Assembly: GCA_001795385.1 (NCBI GenBank)
Contig: MGOU01000008.1
Span: 1 to 56,045 of the forward strand
DNA: 56,045 bases
Direction of reading: 5' to 3'
From: Clostridiales bacterium GWD2_32_19
GTDB taxonomy: Bacteria > Bacillota > Clostridia > Lachnospirales > UBA12420
Shown here: piece after piece, positions 42,659 to 51,583 of the stretch
Layout of the letters: every line of letters begins with the position of its first letter
How positions within the stretch are numbered: the stretch's first letter is position 1
The notes under the pieces: model-generated
What the model was told of the DNA's origin: nothing
What the model saw: the letters and a program-made list of their open reading frames with translations, nothing else
Databases searched by the model: none
Made by a program: the position numbers and the translations under genes

Positions 42659-43034
42659 TAACACAATTAAATTATCTTTGCCTCTGAATCCGGCATATGT
42701 TTCAACTATTCGTTTAACTTCTTCTTCAATATCAGAACGTATGAATTTTAATATATCAGAAGTTGAAGATATAAAAACAGCCATTTCAGAAACTGCAACC
42801 TATATAATCAATTCATGTGATCCTCAACATTGCAGTAGCTTTGATGTTACTTTTAAGATGGAAAACGAGAAGCTATTTGTGGACATACTTATTCCTACAT
42901 CTTGTTCTGATTTCTTAGAATCCAAAGATAACATGTCCCTTATTATGATAAAAGGCTGCATGAATGAGTTTAAAGTGGACAAGGATACTTCAAATAATGT
43001 TACAAATATACATTTAATGAAATTAAAAGGTTAA
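42651..43034 (+). CDS. Degenerate RsbW-like HATPase protein
   Basis: About 127 residues. The fold and order match RsbW/SpoIIAB anti-sigma kinases: LPLNPAYVSTIRLTSSSISE, then the N-box helix DIKTAISETATYII. The Mg-coordinating Asn of the N-box is replaced by Tyr (ETATY in place of EAxTN), and the DxGxG ATP-lid glycines are absent. It is likely inactive as a kinase, perhaps a scaffold or binding partner. ATG 42651, after GAAGGTG, is better placed than the upstream ATG. It overlaps the STAS gene. Confidence 0.75.
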   Translation: MNNNTIKLSLPLNPAYVSTIRLTSSSISERMNFNISEVEDIKTAISETATYIINSCDPQHCSSFDVTFKMENEKLFVDILIPTSCSDFLESKDNMSLIMIKGCMNEFKVDKDTSNNVTNIHLMKLKG

Positions 43035-43046
43035 TACACCATGCAT

Positions 43047-43078
43047 TGTACTTTGTTCTTTGTACTTTGTACTTTGAT
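43047..43078. repeat. Short CTTTGTA tandem repeat
   Basis: TTGTACTTTGTTCTTTGTAC...: three to four imperfect copies of CTTTGTA/CTTTGTT between the two HATPase genes, just upstream of the second one's ribosome binding site. Confidence 0.6.
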
Positions 43079-43092
43079 AGGGGGCGGTTTTA

Positions 43093-43521
43093 GTGAATGA
43101 TATTGTTTTCTGTGGTACAATTAATAGTGAAATTAAAAATATCGACCCTGTTGTTAAAGAAAATTTATCATTACTACCTATGTTTATTCCTACTATATCA
43201 AAAGAAGACATACATGACCTAAGACTCATCCTGTCTGAAGCAATATCTAATGCAATGATTCATGGGAATAACAAAGATATATGTAAATCCGTTTTTATTA
43301 AAACTGAAGTTGTTAATAAAAACACTATTTTGTTTAAGGTAGAAAATGAGGGTTTTGGTTTTAACTATAAAAACATCCTGCAAGATGTTAAATTTCTAGA
43401 TTTATATAAAGAAGGTGGACGCGGCTTCCTTCTTATTAATTCACTAAGTGATAATGTAGAATTTTTGCAAAACGGTAAGGAAATAAATATTTATAAAACC
43501 GTGGGGCATCAAAATGTATAA
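43093..43521 (+). CDS. RsbW/SpoIIAB-like anti-sigma kinase
   Basis: 142 residues. Intact HATPase boxes: N-box LRLILSEAISNAMIHGNN, G1 box VENEGFGF (Asp replaced by Glu/Asn mix but glycines kept), G2 box EGGRGFLLINSLSDNV. It therefore can probably bind ATP and phosphorylate the STAS protein. The start is GTG 43093, after AGGGGGCGG. It overlaps the next gene (43514) by 8 bp. No sigma factor gene is in the cassette, so its sigma or other target is encoded elsewhere. Confidence 0.9.
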   Translation: MNDIVFCGTINSEIKNIDPVVKENLSLLPMFIPTISKEDIHDLRLILSEAISNAMIHGNNKDICKSVFIKTEVVNKNTILFKVENEGFGFNYKNILQDVKFLDLYKEGGRGFLLINSLSDNVEFLQNGKEINIYKTVGHQNV

Positions 43522-44665
43522 GATACTTATTATCGATAATTTTAGCGAATCAATAGTATTAGTAAGTAAATACTTAACAAGTGCAGGATACACAACCTTC
43601 TTTGCAAACAATATAACCACCGCAGTACAAAAAGCAAAAGTATTAAATCCAGATTTGATAATACTAGATATAATAATGCCAAATATCAGCGGATATGATA
43701 TTTGTAAGATTTTAAAAGAAGATAATTTTACAAAATATATACCTATTCTAATTGTTACTGCACTTGATGCAGAAGATATAAAAATAAGAGCTCTCGAAGT
43801 CGGAGCTGATGATTTTATATCAAGAACTTTTGATAAAAATACACTTCTCTCAAAAGTTAAATCTCTAGTGAGAGTTAAGAAGCTGAGTGATGAACTAAAA
43901 AACAAATATTCAGAAATAGAAGAAAAAAATGTGCTTATAAACTATCAATTAAAAATGGCACAAAAAATTCAGCAAGCGTTAGTAAAAGAATTTAACTTTG
44001 AATTCAATAATATGAAACTATGTAGTAAATACATGCCTGCACTATATATAGGTGGAGATGTATATGATGTAACAATTCTTGACGAAAATTGTCTTGGTGT
44101 GTTTATAGCCGATGTTTCTGGTCATGGGATATCTGCTGCATTACTTACTTCCATGCTAAAGCTACTATTTAAAAATCATGTTGTGCGAAATAGACTACCA
44201 AATGAGATATTATCTCGAATGAATCATGAATTTCTAAGCATTTTTAATAACAGTATTCCGAATATCTATGCGACAGCCTTCTATGGAATAATAGATACAA
44301 AAAACAATATTATCACATACTCAAATGCTGGTCATTGTCCTCCTATGCTTATTAAAGGTGATAATGCCGAAGAGCTCGCCATTGATAGCTTTCCACTCGG
44401 AATTATACCTACTCCAAATTATTCATATAAGATAATTGATTATTCTCAAGGAGATTTGTTATTGCTCTATACAGACGGATTATCTGATACCATCTATAAA
44501 GAGAATAATCAAGAATTTATAAATATACTTAAAGATATATTACTAGATATTAAACCCGAATCACTAAGTAGAATTACAAATATATTGCTAAATCAATTCT
44601 GCAATGCAACAGAAAACAAAAAACAAGAATCCGATGATGTCAGTTTAATATTACTCAGAATGTAA
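43514..44665 (+). CDS. Response regulator-PP2C (SpoIIE-type) phosphatase
   Basis: 383 residues. The receiver domain (1-120) keeps the phosphoacceptor Asp (LIILDIIMPN) but is degenerate: the N-terminal acidic pair is IDN, and the conserved Lys-Pro is Arg-Thr (DDFISRTFDK). A helical linker (about 125-160, KNVLINYQLKMAQKIQQALV) leads to a PP2C/SpoIIE phosphatase domain (about 175-383) with metal-binding Asp in YIGGDVYDV, IADVSGHGISAAL, YTDGLSDT and ESDDVSLILL. It should dephosphorylate the STAS protein and activate it. It ends the cassette. Confidence 0.93.
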   Translation: MYKILIIDNFSESIVLVSKYLTSAGYTTFFANNITTAVQKAKVLNPDLIILDIIMPNISGYDICKILKEDNFTKYIPILIVTALDAEDIKIRALEVGADDFISRTFDKNTLLSKVKSLVRVKKLSDELKNKYSEIEEKNVLINYQLKMAQKIQQALVKEFNFEFNNMKLCSKYMPALYIGGDVYDVTILDENCLGVFIADVSGHGISAALLTSMLKLLFKNHVVRNRLPNEILSRMNHEFLSIFNNSIPNIYATAFYGIIDTKNNIITYSNAGHCPPMLIKGDNAEELAIDSFPLGIIPTPNYSYKIIDYSQGDLLLLYTDGLSDTIYKENNQEFINILKDILLDIKPESLSRITNILLNQFCNATENKKQESDDVSLILLRM

Positions 44666-44696
44666 AATCCAGGCATAAACGCTTGGATTTTTATTT
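44665..44696. terminator. Terminator between the PP2C and PHP genes
   Basis: AAATCCAGGC / GCTTGGATTT stem with a 6-nt loop and T-rich tail. It lies between the two convergent genes (43514-44665 plus, 44712-45593 minus) and may serve both. Confidence 0.75.
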
Positions 44697-44711
44697 ATTT
44701 TCCTTTTCTCT

Positions 44712-45593
44712 TTATACCTCATTTATCCAACTTTTAATTATATTTTTCTCAATTACTAGACTAAATCTTAAGTCACCTACTAGCGAGTGCTTTAATGGAT
44801 GATCAATTCTATGGTAATCTGACCCTCCAGACATATATAAATTATTTTGCTCGGCATACTTAATTAATCCCTTTCTTCTTTCGATGTTAGCAGATAAATG
44901 AAATATTTCTATACCATCTATCCCCATTTTTTTGATTTTATCTAGTATATCATAAATGTTTTGAACCGAATATTCTAATGGATGAGCTACAAAAGCAAGC
45001 CCACCTGCCTTATGTATTTCATCTATTACCTCTTTAGTACTAGGATAATCTAAAGAGTTATCTATAAACCACTCTGAACTTGGATTAGATAGATAATTTC
45101 TAATAAATATAGTATTGTTTTCCCAAGCATCTTGCATATATATCGATTTATTTTCAGGATGTTTTGCTATTTCCCAATTGAATAATCTCGTTAAAATATC
45201 ACTTGATTTCAGAGTTTCATAAGCCACTTTATCGCATTTTAGACCTTTCTCATCAGCCTTCCTATATAAAAACTCTAACCCCTTTTTTAGAATCTCCAGC
45301 TTTCTTTCATCACTAAAATACTGTTTTAGAAATTTATCAAATCTCACTACATCAATTTTATATCCAAGAATCTCAATAATATCCTTTTCTAGAATCGTAC
45401 TCACTTCACAACCAGTAATAACTCTTCCTGTAAAATACTTCTTGTAATCCAATATTTCATATTTATATGCCTCTATCGTATTGTGATCTGTTATAGCTAT
45501 TACTTCTAGCTTATTTTTCTCAGCATGTTTTAGCAAAGTCTCTACATTATCACATCCATCTGAATATGTGCTATGTACATGTAAATCTATCAT
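44712..45593 (-). CDS. PHP-domain phosphoesterase
   Basis: 293 residues. The PHP metal-binding motifs are present: LHVHSTYSDG (I), AITDHNTIEA (II), ITGCEVST (III), FVAHPLEYS and GGSDYHRIDHP near the end. An insert of about 90 residues (about 95-185, including KYFTGRV..., helical) separates the halves, as in YciV/RNase AM or nucleoside-3',5'-bisphosphate phosphatases. AAAGGGG lies upstream of the ATG. It is alone, between the convergent terminator and a miniature element. The exact substrate (small oligonucleotide or nucleotide) is not determined. Confidence 0.85.
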   Translation of the reverse strand: MIDLHVHSTYSDGCDNVETLLKHAEKNKLEVIAITDHNTIEAYKYEILDYKKYFTGRVITGCEVSTILEKDIIEILGYKIDVVRFDKFLKQYFSDERKLEILKKGLEFLYRKADEKGLKCDKVAYETLKSSDILTRLFNWEIAKHPENKSIYMQDAWENNTIFIRNYLSNPSSEWFIDNSLDYPSTKEVIDEIHKAGGLAFVAHPLEYSVQNIYDILDKIKKMGIDGIEIFHLSANIERRKGLIKYAEQNNLYMSGGSDYHRIDHPLKHSLVGDLRFSLVIEKNIIKSWINEV

Positions 45594-45617
45594 TATATAA
45601 TCCCCTTTTTATTTTAT

Positions 45618-45818
45618 GGTAGTGTAAAATATTTATAGTACTAAATACTACACTATCCCTTTATATTCAATATATTTTATCAATATTATCTTCCCCTCCC
45701 TGTCTATCAAATTGTTTTTATATTTTCAAAAAACTTACATAACACCATATTAAAAATTATAACATAATTTTAAAACTTTACAATTATTTTTATTTTTTTA
45801 TAAAACTTTTGACACTAT
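45618..45818. mobile_element. Complete miniature element (copy C)
   Basis: 201 bp with inverted ends GGTAGTGTAAAA ... / ... TTTTGACACTATC. The left 90 bp match copy B (38843-38928) almost exactly and the right end matches copies A and D. No coding capacity. This looks like a MITE mobilised by a transposase not encoded here. It lies downstream of rplL. Confidence 0.7.
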
Positions 45819-45880
45819 CTAACACATGTTCTAGCTTGGCTAAAACTCACAACTAGAATTGTCGAGCCTGCACTGAAACA

Positions 45881-45918
45881 CAAAAAGAACGCACAAAACT
45901 TTTTGAAATTTCATGCGC
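45881..45918 (-). terminator. Terminator of the rplJL operon
   Basis: On the minus strand GCGCATGAAA / TTTTGTGCGT stem, with one mismatch, followed by TTCTTTTTG. About 40 bp after the rplL stop. Confidence 0.65.
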
Positions 45919-45954
45919 CCACTATTTACAAATAAAATTTATTTACACTCTCAA

Positions 45955-46320
45955 TTACTTAAGTGTTACTACTGCTCCGACTGCTTCTAAATCAGCTTTC
46001 ATTTTATCTGCTTCTTCTTTAGTTGCTCCTACTTTTAATATTGTAGGTGCTCCCTCTACTGCATCTTTAGCTTCTTTTAATCCTAAACCTGTTAATTCTC
46101 TAACAACCTTGATTGCTTTGATTTTTTCTGATCCTGCTGCTGTTAATTCAACATCAAATTCAGTTTTTTCTTCTGCTGCTGCTGCAGCTGGTCCTGCAAC
46201 CATAACTCCTGCTGCTGCTGATACACCAAATTCTTCCTCACATGCTGTTACTAAATCGTTTAATTCAAGAACTGTAAGTCCTTTTATTTCTTCTAATATT
46301 TTTACTAATTTTTCTGACAT
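45955..46320 (-). CDS. rplL: Ribosomal protein L7/L12
   Basis: 121 residues; forms the flexible stalk dimer that recruits translation factors. N-terminal dimerisation helix ([20 protein letters not shown]), Ala-rich hinge ([17 protein letters not shown]), C-terminal domain with [26 protein letters not shown] is before the ATG. In most Firmicutes rpoB follows; here a terminator and miniature element follow and no rpoB is in the window. Confidence 0.98.
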   Translation of the reverse strand: MSEKLVKILEEIKGLTVLELNDLVTACEEEFGVSAAAGVMVAGPAAAAAEEKTEFDVELTAAGSEKIKAIKVVRELTGLGLKEAKDAVEGAPTILKVGATKEEADKMKADLEAVGAVVTLK

Positions 46321-46370
46321 TTTAATATCCCCTTTCAGATTTTATTTTCTATGTTTTTGTTTCGCATATT

Positions 46371-46859
46371 CTATGCATTTTTTTCTGCTACTTGTTTTAT
46401 TACTCTAGCAAAGTTTGTAATTGGCGACTTCATACTGCCAAGTAATCTTGATAACAGTATCTCTCTGCTTGGTATCTGTGCTATCATTTTGATTTTTTCT
46501 GCATCATAGTACATATTTTCTACAATACCTGCTTTAAACTCTAAAGATTCATATTTTTTAGAAATATCATTAACTTTTCTTGCAGCTACAGTTGGATCAC
46601 TGTATGAAAAAGCTATAGCTGTTGGTCCTTTTAATATATTTTTAATTTCGTTGTATTTTTCATCTTTCATAGCTAGTTTTAGTAAAGAATTTTTGTATAT
46701 CTTATACTCTACTCCACCTTCTCTAAGATGTCTTCTTAGTTCTGTATCTTGTTCAGCGTTTAATCCTCTATAATCAACGATAACTACAGATGCTGATTTT
46801 TCTAATTTTTCTTCGATTTCTGATACAACAACTTTCTTGTTTTCCATGTTTTTACCCAT
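46371..46859 (-). CDS. rplJ: Ribosomal protein L10
   Basis: About 162 residues; stalk base protein P0 equivalent that carries L7/L12. Signature KLEKSASVVIVDYRGLNAEQ, RRHLREGGVEYKIYKN and GPTAIAFS. The start is one of two adjacent ATGs at 46862 and 46859; I take 46859 because TAAGGAGGTG is only 2 nt from the first. It is preceded by the L10 leader and an attenuator-like hairpin, so its expression is probably autoregulated by L10(L12)4. Confidence 0.97.
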   Translation of the reverse strand: MGKNMENKKVVVSEIEEKLEKSASVVIVDYRGLNAEQDTELRRHLREGGVEYKIYKNSLLKLAMKDEKYNEIKNILKGPTAIAFSYSDPTVAARKVNDISKKYESLEFKAGIVENMYYDAEKIKMIAQIPSREILLSRLLGSMKSPITNFARVIKQVAEKNA

Positions 46860-46956
46860 CATTACACCTCCTTAAATCGGTTCACAGTGATGAAAATAAT
46901 ATTTGTGTCTTCAATTATCGCGGGCATGCCTGCGACCTATTAAAAATTAAAACAAA

Positions 46957-46991
46957 AAGGTTTACACCTACATATGCGAAGTGTAAACCTT
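46957..46991 (-). terminator. Attenuator hairpin in the rplJ leader
   Basis: AAGGTTTACAC / GTGTAAACCTT, 11-bp stem, 13-nt loop, followed on the minus strand by TTTTTGTTTT. It lies after the L10 leader and about 100 bp before rplJ, so it can cut transcription between rplA and rplJ. Confidence 0.85.
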
Positions 46992-47011
46992 ATAATAATC
47001 TAAATTATTAT

Positions 47012-47067
47012 GATTCATCACCTCGGTAGGTATAATTTAAGCTTTCGCGCCTACTTTCTACGGTTTA
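47012..47067 (-). ncRNA. Ribosomal protein L10 leader
   Basis: On the minus strand the sequence contains the L10-leader elements ACCGTAGAAAGTAGGCGCG, then AGCTTAAATT and ACCTACCGAGGTGATGA. CCTAC pairs with GTAGG to form the kink-turn-like L10 site. It is the known Firmicute leader (Rfam L10_leader class) and sits between rplA and rplJ, directly before the attenuator hairpin. Confidence 0.85.
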
Positions 47068-47093
47068 TTTAATATAAACTACAGTCGTTGTTT

Positions 47094-47786
47094 TTAATTT
47101 ATCTTTGTTGCATTTATCTTAATTCCAGGCCCCATTGTAGAAGTTATAGAAACACTCTTCAAGTATTGCCCTTTTGCAGCTGATGGTTTAGCTTTTATTA
47201 TTGCGCTCATTAATGTGTCAAAATTTTCAACTAGTTTTTCAACATCAAATGATACTTTTCCTATTGGTAAGTGAATTATATTTGTTTTATCTAGTCTATA
47301 CTCAACTTTACCAGCTTTAATCTCTTTTATTGCTTTTGCTACATCAGGAGTAACTGTTCCTGCTTTTGGATTTGGCATTAGTCCTTTAGGTCCTAGTACA
47401 CGTCCTATTTTACCAATAGCTGCCATCATATCTGGAGTTGCTACCATAACATCAAAACCAAACCAGTTTTCAGATTGTATTTTGTTTATCATATCTTCTC
47501 CACCAGCAAAATCTGCTCCTGCTTGTTGTGCTTCTTTTATCTTTTCTTCTTTACATATAACAAGTACTCTTACTGTTTTACCAGTACCGTGTGGTAGCAC
47601 TACTGCTCCTCTTACTTGTTGGTCTGCATGCCTACTATCTACTCCAAGTTTTACATGTAATTCTACTGTTGCATCAAATTTAGTTGTTGATGTTTGTTTA
47701 ACCAAACCTAATCCTTCTGTTTGATCATACAATTTTGTAGCATCAACTAATTTTGCTGCTTCTTGATATTTCTTTCCTCTTTTCAT
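47094..47786 (-). CDS. rplA: Ribosomal protein L1
   Basis: 230 residues; 23S rRNA L1-stalk protein. [57 protein letters not shown] and [14 protein letters not shown] are typical. AGGAGGT precedes the ATG. It follows rplK by 58 bp. Confidence 0.98.
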   Translation of the reverse strand: MKRGKKYQEAAKLVDATKLYDQTEGLGLVKQTSTTKFDATVELHVKLGVDSRHADQQVRGAVVLPHGTGKTVRVLVICKEEKIKEAQQAGADFAGGEDMINKIQSENWFGFDVMVATPDMMAAIGKIGRVLGPKGLMPNPKAGTVTPDVAKAIKEIKAGKVEYRLDKTNIIHLPIGKVSFDVEKLVENFDTLMSAIIKAKPSAAKGQYLKSVSITSTMGPGIKINATKIN

Positions 47787-47844
47787 ATTTGTTACCTCCT
47801 AGTGGTATTATCGGAAGAATTCCTCCCACAATTATCTTTGTTAT

Positions 47845-48270
47845 TTATTCTTCTACTGTTATACCCATACTTCTTGCTGTTCCTGCTATCATGCTTATCC
47901 CAGCCTCTACGCTTGCAGCGTTTAAGTCAGGCATTTTTAGTTCTGCTATTTCTTTTAATTGAGCTTTAGTAACTTTTCCAACTTTATCTTTGTTTGGAAC
48001 TTTTGATCCACTATTTATTTTGCATGCTTTTTTAAGTAACACAGCAGCTGGTGGAGTTTTTAATACGAAATCAAAAGATCTGTCTGCATATACAGTTATT
48101 ACAACTGGTATAATAAGTCCCATTTGATCTTTAGTTCTCTCATTAAATTGTTTACAAAATTCCATTATATTTACTCCACGTTGTCCAAGCGCTGGACCAA
48201 CCGGAGGTGCTGGATTAGCTTTACCTGCTTCTATTTGTAACTTTACAAATCCTGTTATTTTCTTAGCCAT
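47845..48270 (-). CDS. rplK: Ribosomal protein L11
   Basis: 141 residues; GTPase-centre protein. [40 protein letters not shown] and the C-terminal RNA-binding GTARSMGI are intact. AAAGGAG precedes the ATG. The 190-bp gap to nusG holds only AT-rich sequence and a small imperfect hairpin near 48380-48410. Confidence 0.98.
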   Translation of the reverse strand: MAKKITGFVKLQIEAGKANPAPPVGPALGQRGVNIMEFCKQFNERTKDQMGLIIPVVITVYADRSFDFVLKTPPAAVLLKKACKINSGSKVPNKDKVGKVTKAQLKEIAELKMPDLNAASVEAGISMIAGTARSMGITVEE

Positions 48271-48460
48271 TTTTATTCACTCCTTTTATTCAATACACCA
48301 TTCACAATGTGAAATGCCTATTTTCTATTTTTCGTTATTAGCTATTATTCCTAATTGCTACAACTATCATTAACTTTATTATTTTAGTAGCCTTTGAAGC
48401 AAAACTACTATATATATTTTTATTGCGTAATAGCCTTATTTTGTACAATACATCAGTACC

Positions 48461-48982
48461 TTACATTTTTGTTACTTGAGTTATGTCCAGTTCTACCGGA
48501 GTATCTCTTCCAAAAATAGATAACATAACTGTTACCATCTTCTTTGCTTTATTAACCTCACGTACAACTCCCGTTGAATCTTTGAATGGTCCTGATGTAA
48601 CTTTAATAAGCTCATTTGCGCTTATTCCTATATCTATTAATTCTAGGTTTTCGATTCCCATATTTTTTATTTCTTCTTCTGTTAAAGCTACCGGCTTTGA
48701 ACCAGGCCCAACAAATCCTGTCACGCCTCTAATGTTTCTAACTATATACCAAGTATCATCATTCATTAACATCTTCACAAGAACATATCCTGGGAAAACT
48801 TTTCTCGGAACGACTTTTTTTATACCGTTTTTAATCTCAGTAACATCTTGCATTGGAACTTTAACTTCGGGTATAAGATCCTGTATATTTCGGTTTTCTA
48901 TGATGTTTTCTAAATTAGCTTTAACTTTATTTTCATATCCTGAGTACGTATGAACAACATACCATCTTGCTTCTATTGACAT
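48461..48982 (-). CDS. nusG: Transcription elongation factor NusG
   Basis: 173 residues. NGN domain (WYVVHTYSGYENKVKANLEN, VFPGYVLVKMLM, TGFVGPGSKPVAL) and C-terminal KOW domain (VTSGPFKDSTGVVREVNKAK). AAAGGTG before the ATG. It starts 5 bp after secE, the conserved order. Confidence 0.98.
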   Translation of the reverse strand: MSIEARWYVVHTYSGYENKVKANLENIIENRNIQDLIPEVKVPMQDVTEIKNGIKKVVPRKVFPGYVLVKMLMNDDTWYIVRNIRGVTGFVGPGSKPVALTEEEIKNMGIENLELIDIGISANELIKVTSGPFKDSTGVVREVNKAKKMVTVMLSIFGRDTPVELDITQVTKM

Positions 48983-48986
48983 CTAA

Positions 48987-49193
48987 TCACCTTTTATAGT
49001 TTATTTGTGTTTGCACAAAAGTATATATAGTATCAAGTCCAAACACTAATATTGTTAAAATTAGTGCTATTATTAAAACAACTATTGTTTTTTTAATAAC
49101 CTGGTCTCTCGATGGCCATACTATTTTTTTGAATTCTGTTTGCATGTTTTTTATAAAGTTTCCTTTTTTTCCAATTTTATTAACTTGTGCCAC
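48987..49193 (-). CDS. secE: Preprotein translocase SecE
   Basis: About 68 residues, one membrane span. The cytoplasmic amphipathic part has EFKKIVWPSRDQVIKKTIVV, the family signature, and the span is LIIALILTILVFGLDTIY. Start GTG 49193 fits AAAGGA spacing better than GTG 49202, which lies 1 nt from the site. Between rpmG and nusG. Confidence 0.95.
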   Translation of the reverse strand: MAQVNKIGKKGNFIKNMQTEFKKIVWPSRDQVIKKTIVVLIIALILTILVFGLDTIYTFVQTQINYKR

Positions 49194-49234
49194 AGCACCC
49201 ACATCCTTTTATTTTCAATCTGAAAATGCTTGTC

Positions 49235-49384
49235 TTATTTAGTTTCCTTATGAGAAGTATGAACTTTGCAAAATTTGCAATATTTTTTAGTTTCTATTCT
49301 TTCTTGATGTTTCTTTTTGTTTTTTGATGTTGTATAATTTCTGTTTTTGCAATCTGTACATTCAAGTGTAATTTGTTCTCTCAT
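49235..49384 (-). CDS. rpmG: Ribosomal protein L33
   Basis: 49 residues with zinc-binding Cys pairs [15 protein letters not shown] and [11 protein letters not shown] 49384 gives the normal length; an upstream ATG at 49417 would add 11 unrelated residues. GGGAGCG precedes it. First gene of the rpmG-secE-nusG-rplK-rplA-rplJ-rplL run. Confidence 0.95.
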   Translation of the reverse strand: MREQITLECTDCKNRNYTTSKNKKKHQERIETKKYCKFCKVHTSHKETK

Positions 49385-49496
49385 TTTTGACGCTCCCTTC
49401 ATAAATACGATACACAATTCATAATGTACATATACAATTCGAATTGTTTGTTTTAAATTTATTTTTTCTGTGTTGTTTTTCTCGCACCAAAACTAA

Positions 49497-49530
49497 GCAA
49501 GAAAAAAAGAGCTTTTAAAGCACTTTTATT
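49497..49530 (-). terminator. Terminator of the KimA-like gene
   Basis: On the minus strand AAAAGTGCTTT / AAAGCTCTTTT imperfect stem followed by seven T. It lies about 100 bp after the stop at 49628. Confidence 0.55.
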
Positions 49531-49627
49531 ATTTTTACATATCATACCATATTTTTTTATATTAGTCAATATATATTGGTAATATTTTTCTAAAAGGTTT
49601 ATCAGCTTATCTTTTAGAAATGCAGAT

Positions 49628-51532
49628 TTATAACTCTGCCTTTTTTTCTTTTTCTTCTCTTCTATATTCTTTTTCTTTTTCATGTTCTAAAATTTCATCA
49701 TCACTTTTTAATTGTAAAGGCATCGTAGCTACTACTACATGTTTTAGCTTTAGTAATTCTCTTTCTATAAACAGTCTTGTTTGGTTATGAAGTAACCACT
49801 GCCACCATGATTTCACTACAAATTGTGGAAGTACAACCGTTACTGTCTCACATTTTACATAATCACAATCTTGTTCCCTTATGAATTTCAACAAAGGTTC
49901 TACTACTTTCCTGTATGGAGAATAACTTATTTCTAGCTTTACATCTATATCTGATTCTTTCCACAATTCCTCCATTCTAGCCTTACCTTCTTCATCAGTA
50001 GCTACATGGAATGCGATTACATGTTTAGATATAGTCTTTGCATACCTTAAAGCATGGATGCTAGCCTTATTTATGCTTTGAACTGGTACTATAACTATGT
50101 TGTCATAGCTTTTACGTACAGCATTTACCTTCACTAACTCTCTGTGTGAGCATTTTAGTTGCAAAGCTATTGCCTTATAATGGTTTTTTATTCTTACCAT
50201 TATAGCAACAAATATAGGTATAAGAAATACTACAAGCCATGCACCTTCACCAAACTTAGAAATAGCTATAACAACAACAGAAACACCTGTTACAGTAGCA
50301 CCTAAACCATTTATGAATGCTTTATGACGCCAGCCCTTTTCTTTATTTCTAATCCACATTAAAAACATCCCTGATTGTGAAAGTGTAAATGATATAAAAA
50401 CACCAATTGCATATAATCCAATAAGAGATGTAACCCTCGCATTAAATGCAATTATAAGTAGGGTTGCAACCACTGATAATATTACTATACCATTTGAATA
50501 ATTAAGCCTATCCCCTCTTATATCAAACTGTCTTGGTAAATATCCATCCCGTGCCATAATAGATACTAATAGTGGAAAACCTGAGTATGCCGTGTTAGCT
50601 GCTAATACAAGTATCGCAAATATTGTTGCTGTTACATAATAAAACATAAAATCTCTTCCAAAAACTTGCTCAGCAAGTTGTATAATAATCGCCTTTTCAC
50701 CTGGAACTAATTGATATAAATTTGCAAGTATTGATGTACCACCAAAAAGAATAAAAATTGTAATTGCCAAAAGAAGCATTACCGTCTTTGCTCTCTTTCT
50801 TGATGGCTCTTTGAAATTTGGAACAGCATTACTTACTGCTTCTATACCCGTAACTGCTGCACATCCATTTGAAAATGCTCGAAGTATAAGTATAATAGTT
50901 ATTGGTTCAACTATAGCTTTAGTAGTTACTTCGACCGGTACATACCCATTTACATACTTTATAAATCCTGCTATTATAAGCCATACCATCCCTATAATAA
51001 ATGCATACGTAGGTATGCCAAATAATCTTGCTGATTCTCTAAGTCCTCTAAGATTACCTATTGCAATCAACATCACTAGTAAAATACACATTATTATTGT
51101 CATACTTTTCATGTGCGGGAAAGCCGATGTAATCTGCTCAACCCCTGATGAAATACTAACTGCAACTGTTAGTACATAATCTATAGCAAGGGCTGCTCCA
51201 GCTATTATCCCTGCAAACATTCCTATATTTTCTTTTGCAACTATGTAGGCGCCTCCACCGTTCGGATACTTCTCTATAGTCTGACTATATGATAAAGCAA
51301 GTATTATGAGCAGTCCTATAATTGCTGCAGAGATATACGTCATTTGTGCAAATGCTAAAATTCCTATTACCGGATATAGTACAAGTAATATTTCCTGGCT
51401 TGCATAAGCAACAGATGATATAGCATCACTAGCGAGTATTGGTAATCCCCATAACACAGTATATTTTTCATTTTTACCTGCTTCATTTCTTAAAGGTTTC
51501 CCTATCAAGATTCTCTTTAGTTTCTTAAGCAT
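49628..51532 (-). CDS. KimA-like potassium importer (APC superfamily)
   Basis: 634 residues. Twelve hydrophobic helices of an APC fold (about 25-440) start with LWGLPILASDAISSVAYASQ, the signature of KimA (YdaO). The C-terminal ~190 residues form a cytoplasmic UspA-like domain (YDNIVIVPVQSINKASIHAL). KimA is a high-affinity K+/H+ symporter inhibited by c-di-AMP binding to that domain. Neighbours support potassium: ktrA and ktrB are directly upstream, and gdpP is in the window. AAAGGGG precedes the ATG. I see no c-di-AMP riboswitch in the 140-bp leader. An alternative is an amino-acid permease of the same superfamily. Confidence 0.85.
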   Translation of the reverse strand: MLKKLKRILIGKPLRNEAGKNEKYTVLWGLPILASDAISSVAYASQEILLVLYPVIGILAFAQMTYISAAIIGLLIILALSYSQTIEKYPNGGGAYIVAKENIGMFAGIIAGAALAIDYVLTVAVSISSGVEQITSAFPHMKSMTIIMCILLVMLIAIGNLRGLRESARLFGIPTYAFIIGMVWLIIAGFIKYVNGYVPVEVTTKAIVEPITIILILRAFSNGCAAVTGIEAVSNAVPNFKEPSRKRAKTVMLLLAITIFILFGGTSILANLYQLVPGEKAIIIQLAEQVFGRDFMFYYVTATIFAILVLAANTAYSGFPLLVSIMARDGYLPRQFDIRGDRLNYSNGIVILSVVATLLIIAFNARVTSLIGLYAIGVFISFTLSQSGMFLMWIRNKEKGWRHKAFINGLGATVTGVSVVVIAISKFGEGAWLVVFLIPIFVAIMVRIKNHYKAIALQLKCSHRELVKVNAVRKSYDNIVIVPVQSINKASIHALRYAKTISKHVIAFHVATDEEGKARMEELWKESDIDVKLEISYSPYRKVVEPLLKFIREQDCDYVKCETVTVVLPQFVVKSWWQWLLHNQTRLFIERELLKLKHVVVATMPLQLKSDDEILEHEKEKEYRREEKEKKAEL

Positions 51533-51583
51533 CTCATCTTTCCCCTTTATGTAATATTATTCAGATATTATTTTTATTAATAG

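Noticed and set aside
49459-49683. Possible 74-codon reading frame, Lys-rich, overlapping the 3' end of the KimA-like gene
   Set aside because: It overlaps the real gene's end in another frame, its N-terminus is poly-Lys from A-rich DNA, there is no convincing ribosome binding site and the lower half overlaps the terminator hairpin.
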